Source of the DNA: Xylanibacter ruminicola Ga6B6
GTDB taxonomy: Bacteria; Bacteroidota; Bacteroidia; Bacteroidales; Bacteroidaceae
Direction of reading: 5' to 3'
Assembly (NCBI RefSeq): GCF_000687715.1
Contig: NZ_JHXD01000001.1
Location: forward strand, 1-64,000
Length of the DNA: 64,000 bases
Positions 33,322-41,671 of the stretch are shown here, piece by piece. The notes beneath the pieces were generated by a model that did not search any database, was not told where the DNA came from, and saw only the letters and a list, made by a program, of their open reading frames with translations. Positions within the stretch are counted from its first letter, which is position 1. Every line of letters starts with the position of its first letter. The translations under genes were made by a program, and so were the position numbers.

Positions 33322-34031
33322 GTGTCCTTATCCATTTTCATATAACCCTTGAACATTTCCAGATCATCCTTGGTGGTAAGTTTGATGTTCTTATCCGAAC
33401 CTGCAGCAAAATGCAGCGTCTCACCCAATTCTACCATCATGGTATTTGTATAAGACGAGCCATGAATACCTATGCCTTTTTCGAAAGCCTCGTGATAGGC
33501 AGCATCAAGCTTCTTGAACTGATAGGCCTGAGGTGTAGATACACGTCGCAAGGTTTCGCGAGGAATATACTGCTTAGTGGTTGTTTGATCGTTAGGATTT
33601 ACAATGAATATCTGTTCATTATAAGGCAACGATGTTACACCATTACCATACTGCATAGCCTTCTGGATAACATCAGTAAGTACGGTATCATCCACCAGGG
33701 GCCGGATACCATCGTGGATAATGATGATGTCATCGTCAGAAGCCTTGCTCTCTAAGTCGTACACACCATTACGAATGCTCTCCTGAGCACTGTTTCCACC
33801 AGCTACAACAGCCTGAAGCTTGGTAATATTAAACTGGCGAGCATAGGCCCAAAGCACCTCATGCCAGCCATCAAGACAAACTACTTCGATAGCATCTACC
33901 ATAGGATGACGCTGAAAACTCTCCAATGTATAGATGAGTACAGGCTTATCGTAAACGTTGATAAACTGCTTGGGAATATCCTGTCCCATTCTGTTTCCAG
34001 AGCCGCCGGCAATAATCAAAGCATAGTTCAT
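33309..34031 (-). CDS. IspD/TarI-like cytidylyltransferase
   Basis: 240 aa. ALIIAGGSGNRMGQDIPKQF is the nucleotidyltransferase loop shared by IspD and TarI, and IIIHDGIRPLVDD plus RVSTPQAYQF match the family. IspD makes CDP-methylerythritol for isoprenoids, while TarI makes CDP-ribitol. The placement beside an SDR enzyme, LicD and a flippase favours production of a CDP-activated polyol or similar group for a surface glycan, rather than the isoprenoid gene. It starts 3 nt after the flippase gene. Confidence 0.87.
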   Translation of the reverse strand: MNYALIIAGGSGNRMGQDIPKQFINVYDKPVLIYTLESFQRHPMVDAIEVVCLDGWHEVLWAYARQFNITKLQAVVAGGNSAQESIRNGVYDLESKASDDDIIIIHDGIRPLVDDTVLTDVIQKAMQYGNGVTSLPYNEQIFIVNPNDQTTTKQYIPRETLRRVSTPQAYQFKKLDAAYHEAFEKGIGIHGSSYTNTMMVELGETLHFAAGSDKNIKLTTKDDLEMFKGYMKMDKDTWLK

Positions 34032-34034
34032 ATC

Positions 34035-35477
34035 TTATTGTTTTTTAATTTTGTTCATCATAAAATCTGTAGTCTCCTTCAGTATCTGCGCACCAGCCAG
34101 GCGCATCACAGCATAATAGAGTACAGCTGCCAATATACATCTGCTGATGAGTAGTAGCACCAAGTTTCCAATATACGAGGTGATATAACCAGTAGCAAAC
34201 ATCACACCTGCAGCAGCCAACGCAAAAGGCATGATATCCTTCAGCATCAGCAACAAAGTATAGCTGGTGTTCCTACAGGCAAAGAAAAACCACACAAACA
34301 GCCAAGCCAAATTAAGTACTACGTAAGTCTTAACCATCGTGGCAATACCATAGGGGTAAAGCGTTAGCATGGCTACAATCTGAAGCAAACCCAACGCTAA
34401 CGTACAGCCCATAAACGTACCTGACTTACCTCTACTTATCAGGAAATCTGCCATTAAAGTACTGATAGGTAGCACAGCACCACACACACATATCCACTGC
34501 AGATATTGTGCTGATATGAGCCACTTCTCGCCAATGGCCAGCACAATAAACTCTTTAGCTACCAAGCCGAATCCCAACAACAAAGGGAACGAGATAAATG
34601 CAGCAAAACGTACCATCTTGCGCAGTACAGCCAGTTGGCGCTCGCGATCATCCCTTACGCTTACCAGCACCGTCTGATCTACCTGCTTTACCATACCTTG
34701 GATAAGCGATGTACACTTGTTGTTCCACTGATAGGCCTGGTTATAGTTGCCAGTATCATGTGCGCTAAAGTAACGACCCAGCAACATGTTCATCACGTTG
34801 TTATTAACTTGTGTCAGTACATCGCTAATCAGAATCTTTACGCTGAACGGAAATGCCTTACGGATAAACGAAAAATCAACCTTCAGCGTAGGGCGCCAAT
34901 CGCTATAATGCCAGCGCAGCAGGGTAGATATCAAAATAAAGAGGTTAGTTTGAGTGGCCAAGCTCCAATAAGAAAAACCTTGCCAAGCCATCACAGCAGC
35001 CACACTACTGGATAGGATGGTAGCCGTAATGCTGGCCTTGGCCAGTTGTTGGGCTCTGAGATTCTTATAAAGATAAGCTGCCTGCGCTACACCACTACAA
35101 CTGAATAACAGCCCAATAAAGGCATAACGACATAAAGCAACCAATCTGGGCTCATCATAGTAATCAGCTATTAATGGTGCTGAGAAGAAAAGCGTTAAGT
35201 AGATAACGCCACCCATAAAAATATTGAACCAAAAGACAGCATTATAGTCACTGTCTTTTGGTTCTTTTTCGTTAACCAGCGCTGTAGAGAAACCACTATT
35301 CTGCAAAGCGGTTGCTATCAGCGAAAAGATGGTAATCATAGCTATAAGACCATAGTCGGAAGGATTAAGCAAACGACCCAGAATGATACCAAAGATGAGG
35401 CCGAGCAATTGCTGAACGCCATTGTTCATTCCACCCCAAAACAGGCCCTTAGCTGTTTTTTCCTTCAATGATTCCAT
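34035..35477 (-). CDS. Polysaccharide flippase (Wzx/MATE-like)
   Basis: 480 aa with about 14 membrane helices. The start LKEKTAKGLFWGGMNNGVQQ and GRLLNPSDYGLIAMITIFSL is typical of WzxC/RfbX-type lipid-linked oligosaccharide flippases. They move undecaprenyl-linked sugar units across the inner membrane for polysaccharide assembly. No Wzy-like polymerase is seen nearby. It begins 14 nt after metG, so the cassette is transcribed from the metG promoter unless another lies within metG. Confidence 0.9.
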   Translation of the reverse strand: MESLKEKTAKGLFWGGMNNGVQQLLGLIFGIILGRLLNPSDYGLIAMITIFSLIATALQNSGFSTALVNEKEPKDSDYNAVFWFNIFMGGVIYLTLFFSAPLIADYYDEPRLVALCRYAFIGLLFSCSGVAQAAYLYKNLRAQQLAKASITATILSSSVAAVMAWQGFSYWSLATQTNLFILISTLLRWHYSDWRPTLKVDFSFIRKAFPFSVKILISDVLTQVNNNVMNMLLGRYFSAHDTGNYNQAYQWNNKCTSLIQGMVKQVDQTVLVSVRDDRERQLAVLRKMVRFAAFISFPLLLGFGLVAKEFIVLAIGEKWLISAQYLQWICVCGAVLPISTLMADFLISRGKSGTFMGCTLALGLLQIVAMLTLYPYGIATMVKTYVVLNLAWLFVWFFFACRNTSYTLLLMLKDIMPFALAAAGVMFATGYITSYIGNLVLLLISRCILAAVLYYAVMRLAGAQILKETTDFMMNKIKKQ

Positions 35478-35491
35478 CCATTGAACAGATA

Positions 35492-37558
35492 TTATCCTAC
35501 CTGGCTTCCTGGCTTTACATCCTTAGTGGTTGTAACCACACTCAGACTCTCGTCGGCATCAACGGCACTCAGAATCATACCCTGACTCTCGATACCCATC
35601 ATGTTACGTGGAGCAAAGTTGGCCACAAAGAGGATACGCTTACCAATTAATTCCTCAGGATTCTCGTAGAAGGCAGCAATACCCGAGCAGATGGTACGAT
35701 CGGTACCAGAACCATCGTCGATGGTGAACTGCAGGAGTTTCTTGCTCTTCTTAACCTTCTGACAATCCTTAACCAGACCTACACGGATGTCGAGCTTCTC
35801 AAACTCCTCGAAGCTAACGGTATCCTTGACTGGAGCAGCCTTGTAGGCGGCAGCCTCGTTGGCTTTCTTGGTAGCCTCCAGCTTATCCAGCTGCTTCTGG
35901 ATTACCTCGTCCTCAATCTTCTCGAACAGCAGAGCAGGCTCGCCCAGCTGATGACCAGCCTCCAGGAGATCGGTAGAACCCAGCTGCTCCCACTCGAAGT
36001 TGCTGATGTTCAGCATCTCGCGAAGCTTCTTACTGCTGAATGGCAGGAATGGCTCAAAAGCGATAGCGAGGTTAGCAGTCAACTGCAAGCAGATGTTCAG
36101 GATAGTCTCGCAACGCTTTGGATCAGTCTTCCAAACCTTCCAAGGCTCGCACTCTGTGATATAGCGGTTACCAATACGAGCCAGGTTCATAGCCTCGAAC
36201 TGAGCATCGCGGAACTTGAACTGTTCCAGCAGAGCCTCAACCTTAGCCTTAACATCCTTGAACTCCTCAAGGGCCTGCTTATCTACATCCTGCAACTCGC
36301 CACAAGCAGGAACCACACCGTTCCAGTACTTCTTGGTGAGCTGGAGGGCACGGTTTACGAAGTTACCGTAAACAGCTACGAGTTCGTTGTTATTGCGATC
36401 CTGGAAATCCTTCCAAGTGAAGTTATTATCCTTTGTCTCAGGTGCATTGGCTGTCAGTACATAGCGCAATACATCCTGCTTACCAGGCATATCAACCAGA
36501 TACTCGTGGAGCCATACAGCCCAGTTACGAGAGGTTGAAATCTTATCGTTCTCAAGGTTCAGGAACTCGTTGGCAGGTACGTTATCAGGCATGATATACT
36601 TACCGTGAGCCTTCATCATTACAGGGAAGATGATACAGTGGAACACGATGTTGTCCTTACCGATGAAGTGAACCAGACGAGTATCCTCATCCTGCCACCA
36701 CTTCTCCCAGTTGCCCCACTTCTCGGGCTCCTTCTCACAAAGCTCCTTGGTGTTTGATACATAGCCGATAGGTGCATCGAACCAAACATAGAGTACTTTT
36801 CCTTCTGCATCCTTTACAGGTACGGGGATACCCCAATCCAAGTCGCGAGTCATAGCACGTGGCTGCAAGTCCATATCGAGCCAACTCTTACACTGACCAT
36901 ATACGTTGGGACGCCACTCTTTGTGCTCCTCCAGAATCCACTGCTTCAACCAATCCTGATACTCGTTCAAAGGCAGATACCAGTTCTTGGTCTTCTTCAG
37001 TACAGGAGTAGAACCAGAGATTGTTGACTTTGGATTAATCAGCTCTGTTGGCGAAAGGTCGCGTCCGCACTTCTCACACTGGTCACCATAGGCACCCTCG
37101 TTGTGGCAATGAGGACATTCACCAGTTACATAGCGGTCGGCCAGGAACTGCTTAGCCTCCTCGTCGTACAGCTGCTCAGTAGTCTCCTCAGTCAGCTTGC
37201 CCTCGTCGTAGAGTTTCTTAAACCACTCGGCAGCAAACTTATGATGAGTCTCACTGGTAGTACGGCTATAGATATCGAACGAGATACCAAACTCCTCGAA
37301 CGAATCCTTAATCATCTTATGATAGCGGTCAACTACATCCTGAGGAGTGATACCCTCTTTACGGGCACGAACGGTAATGGGCACACCATGCTCATCACTT
37401 CCGCCGATGAACAATACCTCGCGCTTCTTCAGACGAAGATAACGCACATAGATATCAGCAGGTACATATACACCAGCCAGGTGTCCGATATGTACGCCGC
37501 CATTAGCGTATGGTAGCGCCGACGTTACAGTCGTACGCTTGTAAGTCTTGTTTTCCAT
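35492..37558 (-). CDS. metG: Methionine-tRNA ligase
   Basis: 688 aa. The class I motif is in VHIGHLAG (HIGH), and the KMSKS loop reads KISTS in [15 protein letters not shown] zinc knuckle (CPHC and CEKCGRDL) sits in the connective domain. The C-terminal EMAP-II-like tRNA-binding domain (about 585-688, [17 protein letters not shown], ending [15 protein letters not shown]) is fused, as in many Bacteroidota. It charges tRNA-Met and has its own promoter. A surface-glycan cassette follows it with small gaps. Confidence 0.98.
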   Translation of the reverse strand: MENKTYKRTTVTSALPYANGGVHIGHLAGVYVPADIYVRYLRLKKREVLFIGGSDEHGVPITVRARKEGITPQDVVDRYHKMIKDSFEEFGISFDIYSRTTSETHHKFAAEWFKKLYDEGKLTEETTEQLYDEEAKQFLADRYVTGECPHCHNEGAYGDQCEKCGRDLSPTELINPKSTISGSTPVLKKTKNWYLPLNEYQDWLKQWILEEHKEWRPNVYGQCKSWLDMDLQPRAMTRDLDWGIPVPVKDAEGKVLYVWFDAPIGYVSNTKELCEKEPEKWGNWEKWWQDEDTRLVHFIGKDNIVFHCIIFPVMMKAHGKYIMPDNVPANEFLNLENDKISTSRNWAVWLHEYLVDMPGKQDVLRYVLTANAPETKDNNFTWKDFQDRNNNELVAVYGNFVNRALQLTKKYWNGVVPACGELQDVDKQALEEFKDVKAKVEALLEQFKFRDAQFEAMNLARIGNRYITECEPWKVWKTDPKRCETILNICLQLTANLAIAFEPFLPFSSKKLREMLNISNFEWEQLGSTDLLEAGHQLGEPALLFEKIEDEVIQKQLDKLEATKKANEAAAYKAAPVKDTVSFEEFEKLDIRVGLVKDCQKVKKSKKLLQFTIDDGSGTDRTICSGIAAFYENPEELIGKRILFVANFAPRNMMGIESQGMILSAVDADESLSVVTTTKDVKPGSQVG

Positions 37559-37589
37559 TTCCTTAAATACGTATTTATTATTTTGGCTG

Positions 37590-37620
37590 CAAAATTACGA
37601 AAAATCCCACAGAAAACAAA
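37590..37620 (-). promoter_or_regulatory. Promoter for metG, overlapping the upstream terminator
   Basis: On the minus strand TTTG (37617-37620), a 19-bp spacer and TAATTTTG (37590-37597) match the consensus exactly. The -33 element lies in the loop of the terminator hairpin at 37602-37635. Confidence 0.75.
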
Positions 37621-37635
37621 ACTTCTGTGGGATTT
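37602..37635 (-). terminator. Terminator of the ECF/outer-membrane protein operon
   Basis: AAATCCCACAGAA (37602-37614) pairs with TTCTGTGGGATTT (37623-37635), a 13-bp stem with an 8-nt loop. On the minus strand it is followed by a short T-run. It ends the unit starting at 39687. Confidence 0.85.
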
Positions 37636-37660
37636 CTTTGTTATTATTACCTAAACAGCA

Positions 37661-38545
37661 TCAGAAATATACGCCAAACGATACGGGGTGGAAATTAATA
37701 CCATCGCCATAGGTAGAATTCAAAATTGTCATTGGTGAGTATTTGGCATAGATGCTAATCCAGTTATGGATACTTACCTCGCCCATGATATCCACTGTGA
37801 TAGGACGCTGGTGAATCTGCTTATATACATCCTTGTGTTTATTGCCATCAGCATCGCGATATTTATTCTTAATGCTGGCATAGGTATTGAAATTGATGAC
37901 AGGACCTAAGCCAAAAGTTGTTTTCTTGGTACGATACTTCCACATCACAGGAATCTGCAGACTGAACACCTTTATACGCGAGAAATCGGCCTCATAGCCT
38001 GCAGGATAGTTCTGCTCTGACAGCATACCATCATTGGCTTTGTAAAAATACTGACGACCATCGATACGAAAATTACGCCAATCAACACCAAAGCCTATTG
38101 AGAATCCATTGTGCTGTCCGTACTTAAATTTCTCCCACTCCATAATGGTCCACATGATTTCCCATGAGCTGCCTACCGACTGTGAACTGTTGTATTTTGC
38201 ATTTGCACCATAAGTAAGACCAACAGCTAAACGCATACTGGCATTATTAGTTTTTAATGGATAACCTGTACCTCTGCTATGTTTCTTTACAAAATCAAAG
38301 TTCCAGGTATCTTTATTAATACTGGTCTCGCTCACATAGTTAGAGTCAACCAACAGAATTTTACTTTCGTAGGTGTACTTACCATCATTCTCACGTCCGT
38401 AAACTTTTACTTTCTGGATTGAATCACCAGTGATGATACGTACCTTCTGAGGTTTAAGAATGGTCAGGGTGTCGTTATCTGCAACTGTAGTTGCATTTAC
38501 TGTGGCCGAAACAGCCAAGAGGAAAAGAATAAATAGCTTTTTCAT
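37661..38545 (-). CDS. Outer-membrane beta-barrel protein of ECF module
   Basis: 294 aa with a signal peptide (MKKLFILFLLAVSATVNA). The rest is beta-rich with alternating aromatic residues and ends in F (FHPVSFGVYF), as expected for an outer-membrane barrel. Recognisable strand-like parts are SMRLAVGLTYGANAKY and FSIGFGVDWRNFRID. It is the third gene of a unit headed by an unusual ECF sigma factor, 12 nt after a small secreted protein. It may be a target or a sensor of that system. Not recognised as a named family. Confidence 0.7.
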   Translation of the reverse strand: MKKLFILFLLAVSATVNATTVADNDTLTILKPQKVRIITGDSIQKVKVYGRENDGKYTYESKILLVDSNYVSETSINKDTWNFDFVKKHSRGTGYPLKTNNASMRLAVGLTYGANAKYNSSQSVGSSWEIMWTIMEWEKFKYGQHNGFSIGFGVDWRNFRIDGRQYFYKANDGMLSEQNYPAGYEADFSRIKVFSLQIPVMWKYRTKKTTFGLGPVINFNTYASIKNKYRDADGNKHKDVYKQIHQRPITVDIMGEVSIHNWISIYAKYSPMTILNSTYGDGINFHPVSFGVYF

Positions 38546-38557
38546 ATCGTTATATCT

Positions 38558-39004
38558 TTATTTAATTAATTCTCGTAATGTATCCAGCGAATTAAGCGTA
38601 CCTTCCATATAGATAACCGTAACCTCCTCGTTATTTCGTTTATAGCATAGAAAACGGTTGTGGTTGCCCTCTTTGGACAGTTGTAGCATCAAGGTTTCCT
38701 TTGAACGACTCTTGGTACTTGAGTAGTTATCAGAATAGATATTGCTAGGATACTTTTTCTTATCCAGTTCTATCAGATCGTGCACACGAGCTATCTCCTG
38801 CTTAGTGTTGGCATTGAAACGCACACTACGGAAGAGAGTGAGCTGATATTTGGAGAGCATCTTTCCTTTTACCCTCGTTTCTACCATTCGCTGCTGGGGG
38901 ATGATTTTCCCCTCGAAGAGTGGTGCTATGTGCAGTCCACTCTGCGCCTCGACGGAGATCAGCATCGAAAAACACGCTGTGATAATCATCAATACTCGTT
39001 TCAT
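38558..39004 (-). CDS. Small secreted protein of ECF module
   Basis: 148 aa with a signal peptide (MKRVLMIITACFSMLISVEA). The mature part is about 127 aa, basic and of mixed alpha/beta composition (LFEGKIIPQQRMVETRVKGK, then LSKYQLTLFRSVRF and FLCYKRNNEEVTVIYMEGT). I recall similar Bacteroidota proteins under a DUF (possibly DUF6108) but cannot confirm it. It starts 5 nt after the ECF gene and lies 12 nt before an outer-membrane barrel gene, so it is likely part of the same signalling or envelope module. Function unknown. Confidence 0.65.
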   Translation of the reverse strand: MKRVLMIITACFSMLISVEAQSGLHIAPLFEGKIIPQQRMVETRVKGKMLSKYQLTLFRSVRFNANTKQEIARVHDLIELDKKKYPSNIYSDNYSSTKSRSKETLMLQLSKEGNHNRFLCYKRNNEEVTVIYMEGTLNSLDTLRELIK

Positions 39005-39009
39005 ATCTC

Positions 39010-39687
39010 TTAATTGCTAAATAAATCGTTCAACTGTTGTTCTATCTCATTCTGAGTATTATCCTCAGTCATTTCGCCCATCGTTCTCTTCATCTCAGCC
39101 AAAACAGTCTGCTGGTCGGTATATTTCTTACCATATACATAAGCCACACATTCATCGCTGCTTTCTACTTTCAGCACATGAACTGTTACCATCGATATGC
39201 CTATCAGTAACGATGCGGCTGCGAATATAGCTATCAAGCGTTTACGTACCATCGATCTGGCTCTACTCAGCGTTTTACGCACAGCCACCTCGGTTGAGCC
39301 AAGCACGATAGCAATCTCCTTGGTTTTCATACCTTGTAGATGATGCATACGCAGAATGGTTCGCTGTGTAGAAGGAAGTGTGTCGATAACGCGTAGCATC
39401 TGTTCTATCTGCTCGCCATCATCGCTCAGATCATCTTCGCAAGATAATTGGGTGATATCTACTGTGGGATGCTTTCTGCGCAGACAATCGATACATAGGT
39501 TGCGAGTAACCATGCAGGCAAAAGCTGAAATAGGCGATTTCAATTGTTCGCGCATCAGCCAGAGCTTCACCATCGTATCCTGTACGATGTCCTCAGCCTC
39601 ATCAGTAGTGCCCAGATATTTCTGAGCCACACTGATTAATTGAAGCCTAAGCCCTTCTGCCTGTTGTTTAAACTCGTCAGTTGTCAT
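39010..39687 (-). CDS. ECF sigma factor with C-terminal membrane anchor
   Basis: 225 aa. Residues 10-70 are sigma region 2 (TTDEAEDIVQDTMVKLWLMR) and 98-148 are region 4 (LPSTQRTILRMHHLQGMKTK, then IAIVLGSTEVAVRKTLSRA). Unlike most ECF factors it continues with a membrane helix at 151-171 (LIAIFAAASLLIGISMVTVHV) and a periplasmic tail of about 54 residues. The sigma domain would face the cytoplasm. Self-tethering could replace a separate anti-sigma factor, with release after proteolysis, or the tail could be the sensing part. It heads a unit with a small secreted protein and an outer-membrane barrel. Confidence 0.85.
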   Translation of the reverse strand: MTTDEFKQQAEGLRLQLISVAQKYLGTTDEAEDIVQDTMVKLWLMREQLKSPISAFACMVTRNLCIDCLRRKHPTVDITQLSCEDDLSDDGEQIEQMLRVIDTLPSTQRTILRMHHLQGMKTKEIAIVLGSTEVAVRKTLSRARSMVRKRLIAIFAAASLLIGISMVTVHVLKVESSDECVAYVYGKKYTDQQTVLAEMKRTMGEMTEDNTQNEIEQQLNDLFSN

Positions 39688-39761
39688 TCTTTTTCTTTGT
39701 TGCTTTTATCATTAATACGCAGAAAGTTTAGAAATGTGACATCAAAGCAACAACTTTTTTA

Positions 39762-40292
39762 CTAAAGAATGATATTTTTTGCAAAATGCCAGATGATGAT
39801 GCCACCTGTTACTGATACATTCATGGAGTGTTTGGTACCAAACTGAGGTATTTCTAAACAACCATCCGAAGCATCGATGACTTCCTGATGAACACCTTTT
39901 ACCTCGTTGCCTAACACCACAGCATACTTCTTATTATTAATAGGTGTAAAGTTCTGAAGCATGGTTGAACCATGAGCTTGTTCAACAGAATAAACTTCAT
40001 AGCCTTCAGCCTTTAATGTCTCAACTGCCTCAAGTGCCGTATCGAAGTATTTCCATGTTACACTATCCTCGGCGCCAAGAGCTGTTTTATGAATCTCGGC
40101 CATAGGTGGTGTACTGGTAATACCACAAAGATAAACGGCCTCGATACGGAAAGCATCACCCGTACGGAAAACACTACCCACATTATGCATTGATCGCACA
40201 TCATCTAACACCACAATGAGTGGCAACTTGTCTGCCTGCTTAAACTCGTCAACAGTCAGACGCTCCATTTCTATTGTACGTAATTTCTTCAT
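39762..40292 (-). CDS. SpoU/TrmH-family RNA 2'-O-methyltransferase
   Basis: 176 aa from the ATG at 40290-40292. The longer frame to 40373 crosses the promoter. SPOUT motifs are visible: LDDVRSMHNVGSVFRTGDAF (motif 1), YAVVLGNEVKGVHQEVIDA (motif 2) and CLEIPQFGTKHSMNVSVTGG (motif 3). It methylates a ribose 2'-hydroxyl in tRNA or rRNA. The exact site is unknown. The -7 element ends only 8 nt before the start codon, so the mRNA has almost no leader. The second in-frame ATG (40268) is an alternative start. It lies next to a DnaA-box cluster. Confidence 0.92.
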   Translation of the reverse strand: MKKLRTIEMERLTVDEFKQADKLPLIVVLDDVRSMHNVGSVFRTGDAFRIEAVYLCGITSTPPMAEIHKTALGAEDSVTWKYFDTALEAVETLKAEGYEVYSVEQAHGSTMLQNFTPINNKKYAVVLGNEVKGVHQEVIDASDGCLEIPQFGTKHSMNVSVTGGIIIWHFAKNIIL

Positions 40293-40300
40293 TCTGCCTG

Positions 40301-40331
40301 CAAAGTTACTACATAGAAAACAAACTACCAA
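40301..40331 (-). promoter_or_regulatory. Promoter for the SpoU methyltransferase gene
   Basis: Minus-strand TTGG (40328-40331), a 19-bp spacer and TAACTTTG (40301-40308). The -7 element lies 8 nt from the ATG at 40292. Confidence 0.72.
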
Positions 40332-40336
40332 ATAAT

Positions 40337-40700
40337 TGTGGAAAAACCTGTTGATAAGTGTGTGGATAACCATGTTAATAACTTGTTAATTATACCCTCC
40401 ACCCTTACATTTGAGGATATCCACAGGTTTATTACGTATATTTTCGCAAGTTTTCCACACTTTTATGCCGAAATAAATAATAAACTTATTAATTTTGCAC
40501 CGAAATTGGAAATTGTGGATAAGTATGCTTAGTGGTTCATTATCAGACAGAAAGAATTAACAGTAATGGTTAATAAGTGATTTTTTGTAGTTAATAGTCA
40601 ATTATACAATAAAAACGCTAAAAAGTTATCAAGATATTCACGGCATATCATACTACTTATTCTATTTTTAAGAAATAAATAAAAAAAGAAATATAAAAAT
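40337..40700. other. Candidate replication origin (DnaA-box cluster plus AT-rich tract)
   Basis: No gene lies between 40293 and 40703. The left half carries two perfect DnaA boxes (TGTGGATAA at 40361-40369 and 40514-40522). Four more have a single mismatch: TGTGGAAAA at 40337, TGTTGATAA at 40349, ATATCCACA at 40417 and TTTTCCACA at 40451. All fall within 186 bp. The right half, about 40540-40700, is very AT-rich and could serve as an unwinding element. A -7-like TAATTTTG (40490-40497) points towards nadA. dnaA itself is not in the window. In Bacteroidota the origin is not always beside dnaA, so this stays a candidate. Confidence 0.6.
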
Positions 40701-40703
40701 AAT

Positions 40704-41651
40704 ATGGTGTTGACAACAAAGGAGCTGAAAGCTGAGATTCGTAAGATGTGTGAGGAGAAGGATGCCATTATCCTGGCTCACTATTATACGATTGGTGATA
40801 TTCAGGATATCGCCGATTTTGTAGGTGACTCGTTGGCTTTGGCGCGTAAGGCAGCAGAGACTGATGCGAAAGTAATGGTTATGTGTGGTGTGCACTTTAT
40901 GGCCGAAACCTGTAAGCTGCTATCGCCCGATAAGATTGTGCTTTGTCCTGATCTGGCAGCTGGATGTTCGCTGGCCGACAGTTGTAAGGCCGAAGACCTG
41001 AAGAAGTTTAAGGATGAGCATCCTGGTTATCAGGTTATAAGTTATGTAAATACCACAGCAGCTGTTAAAGCATTAACTGATGTGGTAGTAACCAGTGGAA
41101 ATGCTAAGAAGGTAGTTGATCAGTTACCAAAGGATGCTAAGCTGATATTTGGTCCAGACTATAATCTTGGAAACTATATCAATGAGGTAACAGGTCGACA
41201 GATGTTGCTTTGGAATGGTGGTTGCCATGTGCACGAGCGTTTCTCAGTATCTAAGATTCTGGAACTTAAGAAGCAATATCCCGATGCAGTAGTGATGGCA
41301 CACTTGGAGTGCAAGGCACCTGTATTGGCTGTGGCCGAAGTAAAGGGAAGTACAGCTACGATGCTGAACTATGCCCAGCAGAGCGATAAAAAGCAGTTTA
41401 TTGTGGCTACAGAGGCTGGTATTCTGCACGAGATGCAACGTACTTGTCCTGATAAGGAATTTATCCCTGTGCCTCCAGAAATAAGCGAGAGTGGCTTAGA
41501 ATGCAGTTGTAATGAGTGTAATTACATGAAATTGAATACACTCGAAAAGGTTTATAACTGTTTAAAGACTATGAGCCCTCAGATTGAGGTTGATCCTGAG
41601 ATAGCTAAAGAAGCTGTTAAGCCAATTAATAGAATGCTGGAGTTGAGTTAA
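40704..41651 (+). CDS. nadA: Quinolinate synthase
   Basis: 315 aa, the usual length of the short NadA type. AHYYTIGDIQDIADFVGDSL is the conserved N-terminal block. Probable [4Fe-4S] cysteines are C81 (VLCPDLAAGC), C174 (NGGCHVHERF) and one of C267, C269 or C272 (LECSCNECNYM). NadA condenses iminoaspartate with dihydroxyacetone phosphate to give quinolinate for NAD synthesis. No nadB or nadC is next to it. It is monocistronic, with a hairpin terminator after it. Confidence 0.97.
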   Translation: MVLTTKELKAEIRKMCEEKDAIILAHYYTIGDIQDIADFVGDSLALARKAAETDAKVMVMCGVHFMAETCKLLSPDKIVLCPDLAAGCSLADSCKAEDLKKFKDEHPGYQVISYVNTTAAVKALTDVVVTSGNAKKVVDQLPKDAKLIFGPDYNLGNYINEVTGRQMLLWNGGCHVHERFSVSKILELKKQYPDAVVMAHLECKAPVLAVAEVKGSTATMLNYAQQSDKKQFIVATEAGILHEMQRTCPDKEFIPVPPEISESGLECSCNECNYMKLNTLEKVYNCLKTMSPQIEVDPEIAKEAVKPINRMLELS

Positions 41652-41671
41652 TTAACTCCAGTATTTTTTTT
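41637..41671. terminator. Terminator after nadA, shared with the convergent PorZ-like gene
   Basis: CTGGAGTT (41637-41644) pairs with AACTCCAG (41654-41661) around a 9-nt loop, followed by TATTTTTTTT. The stem overlaps the end of nadA. On the other strand the PorZ-like stop is at 41670-41672. Confidence 0.85.

Noticed and set aside
40304..40703. Small genes in the candidate origin region
   Set aside because: Frames here are short, AT-driven and without family features. The DnaA boxes explain the sequence better.
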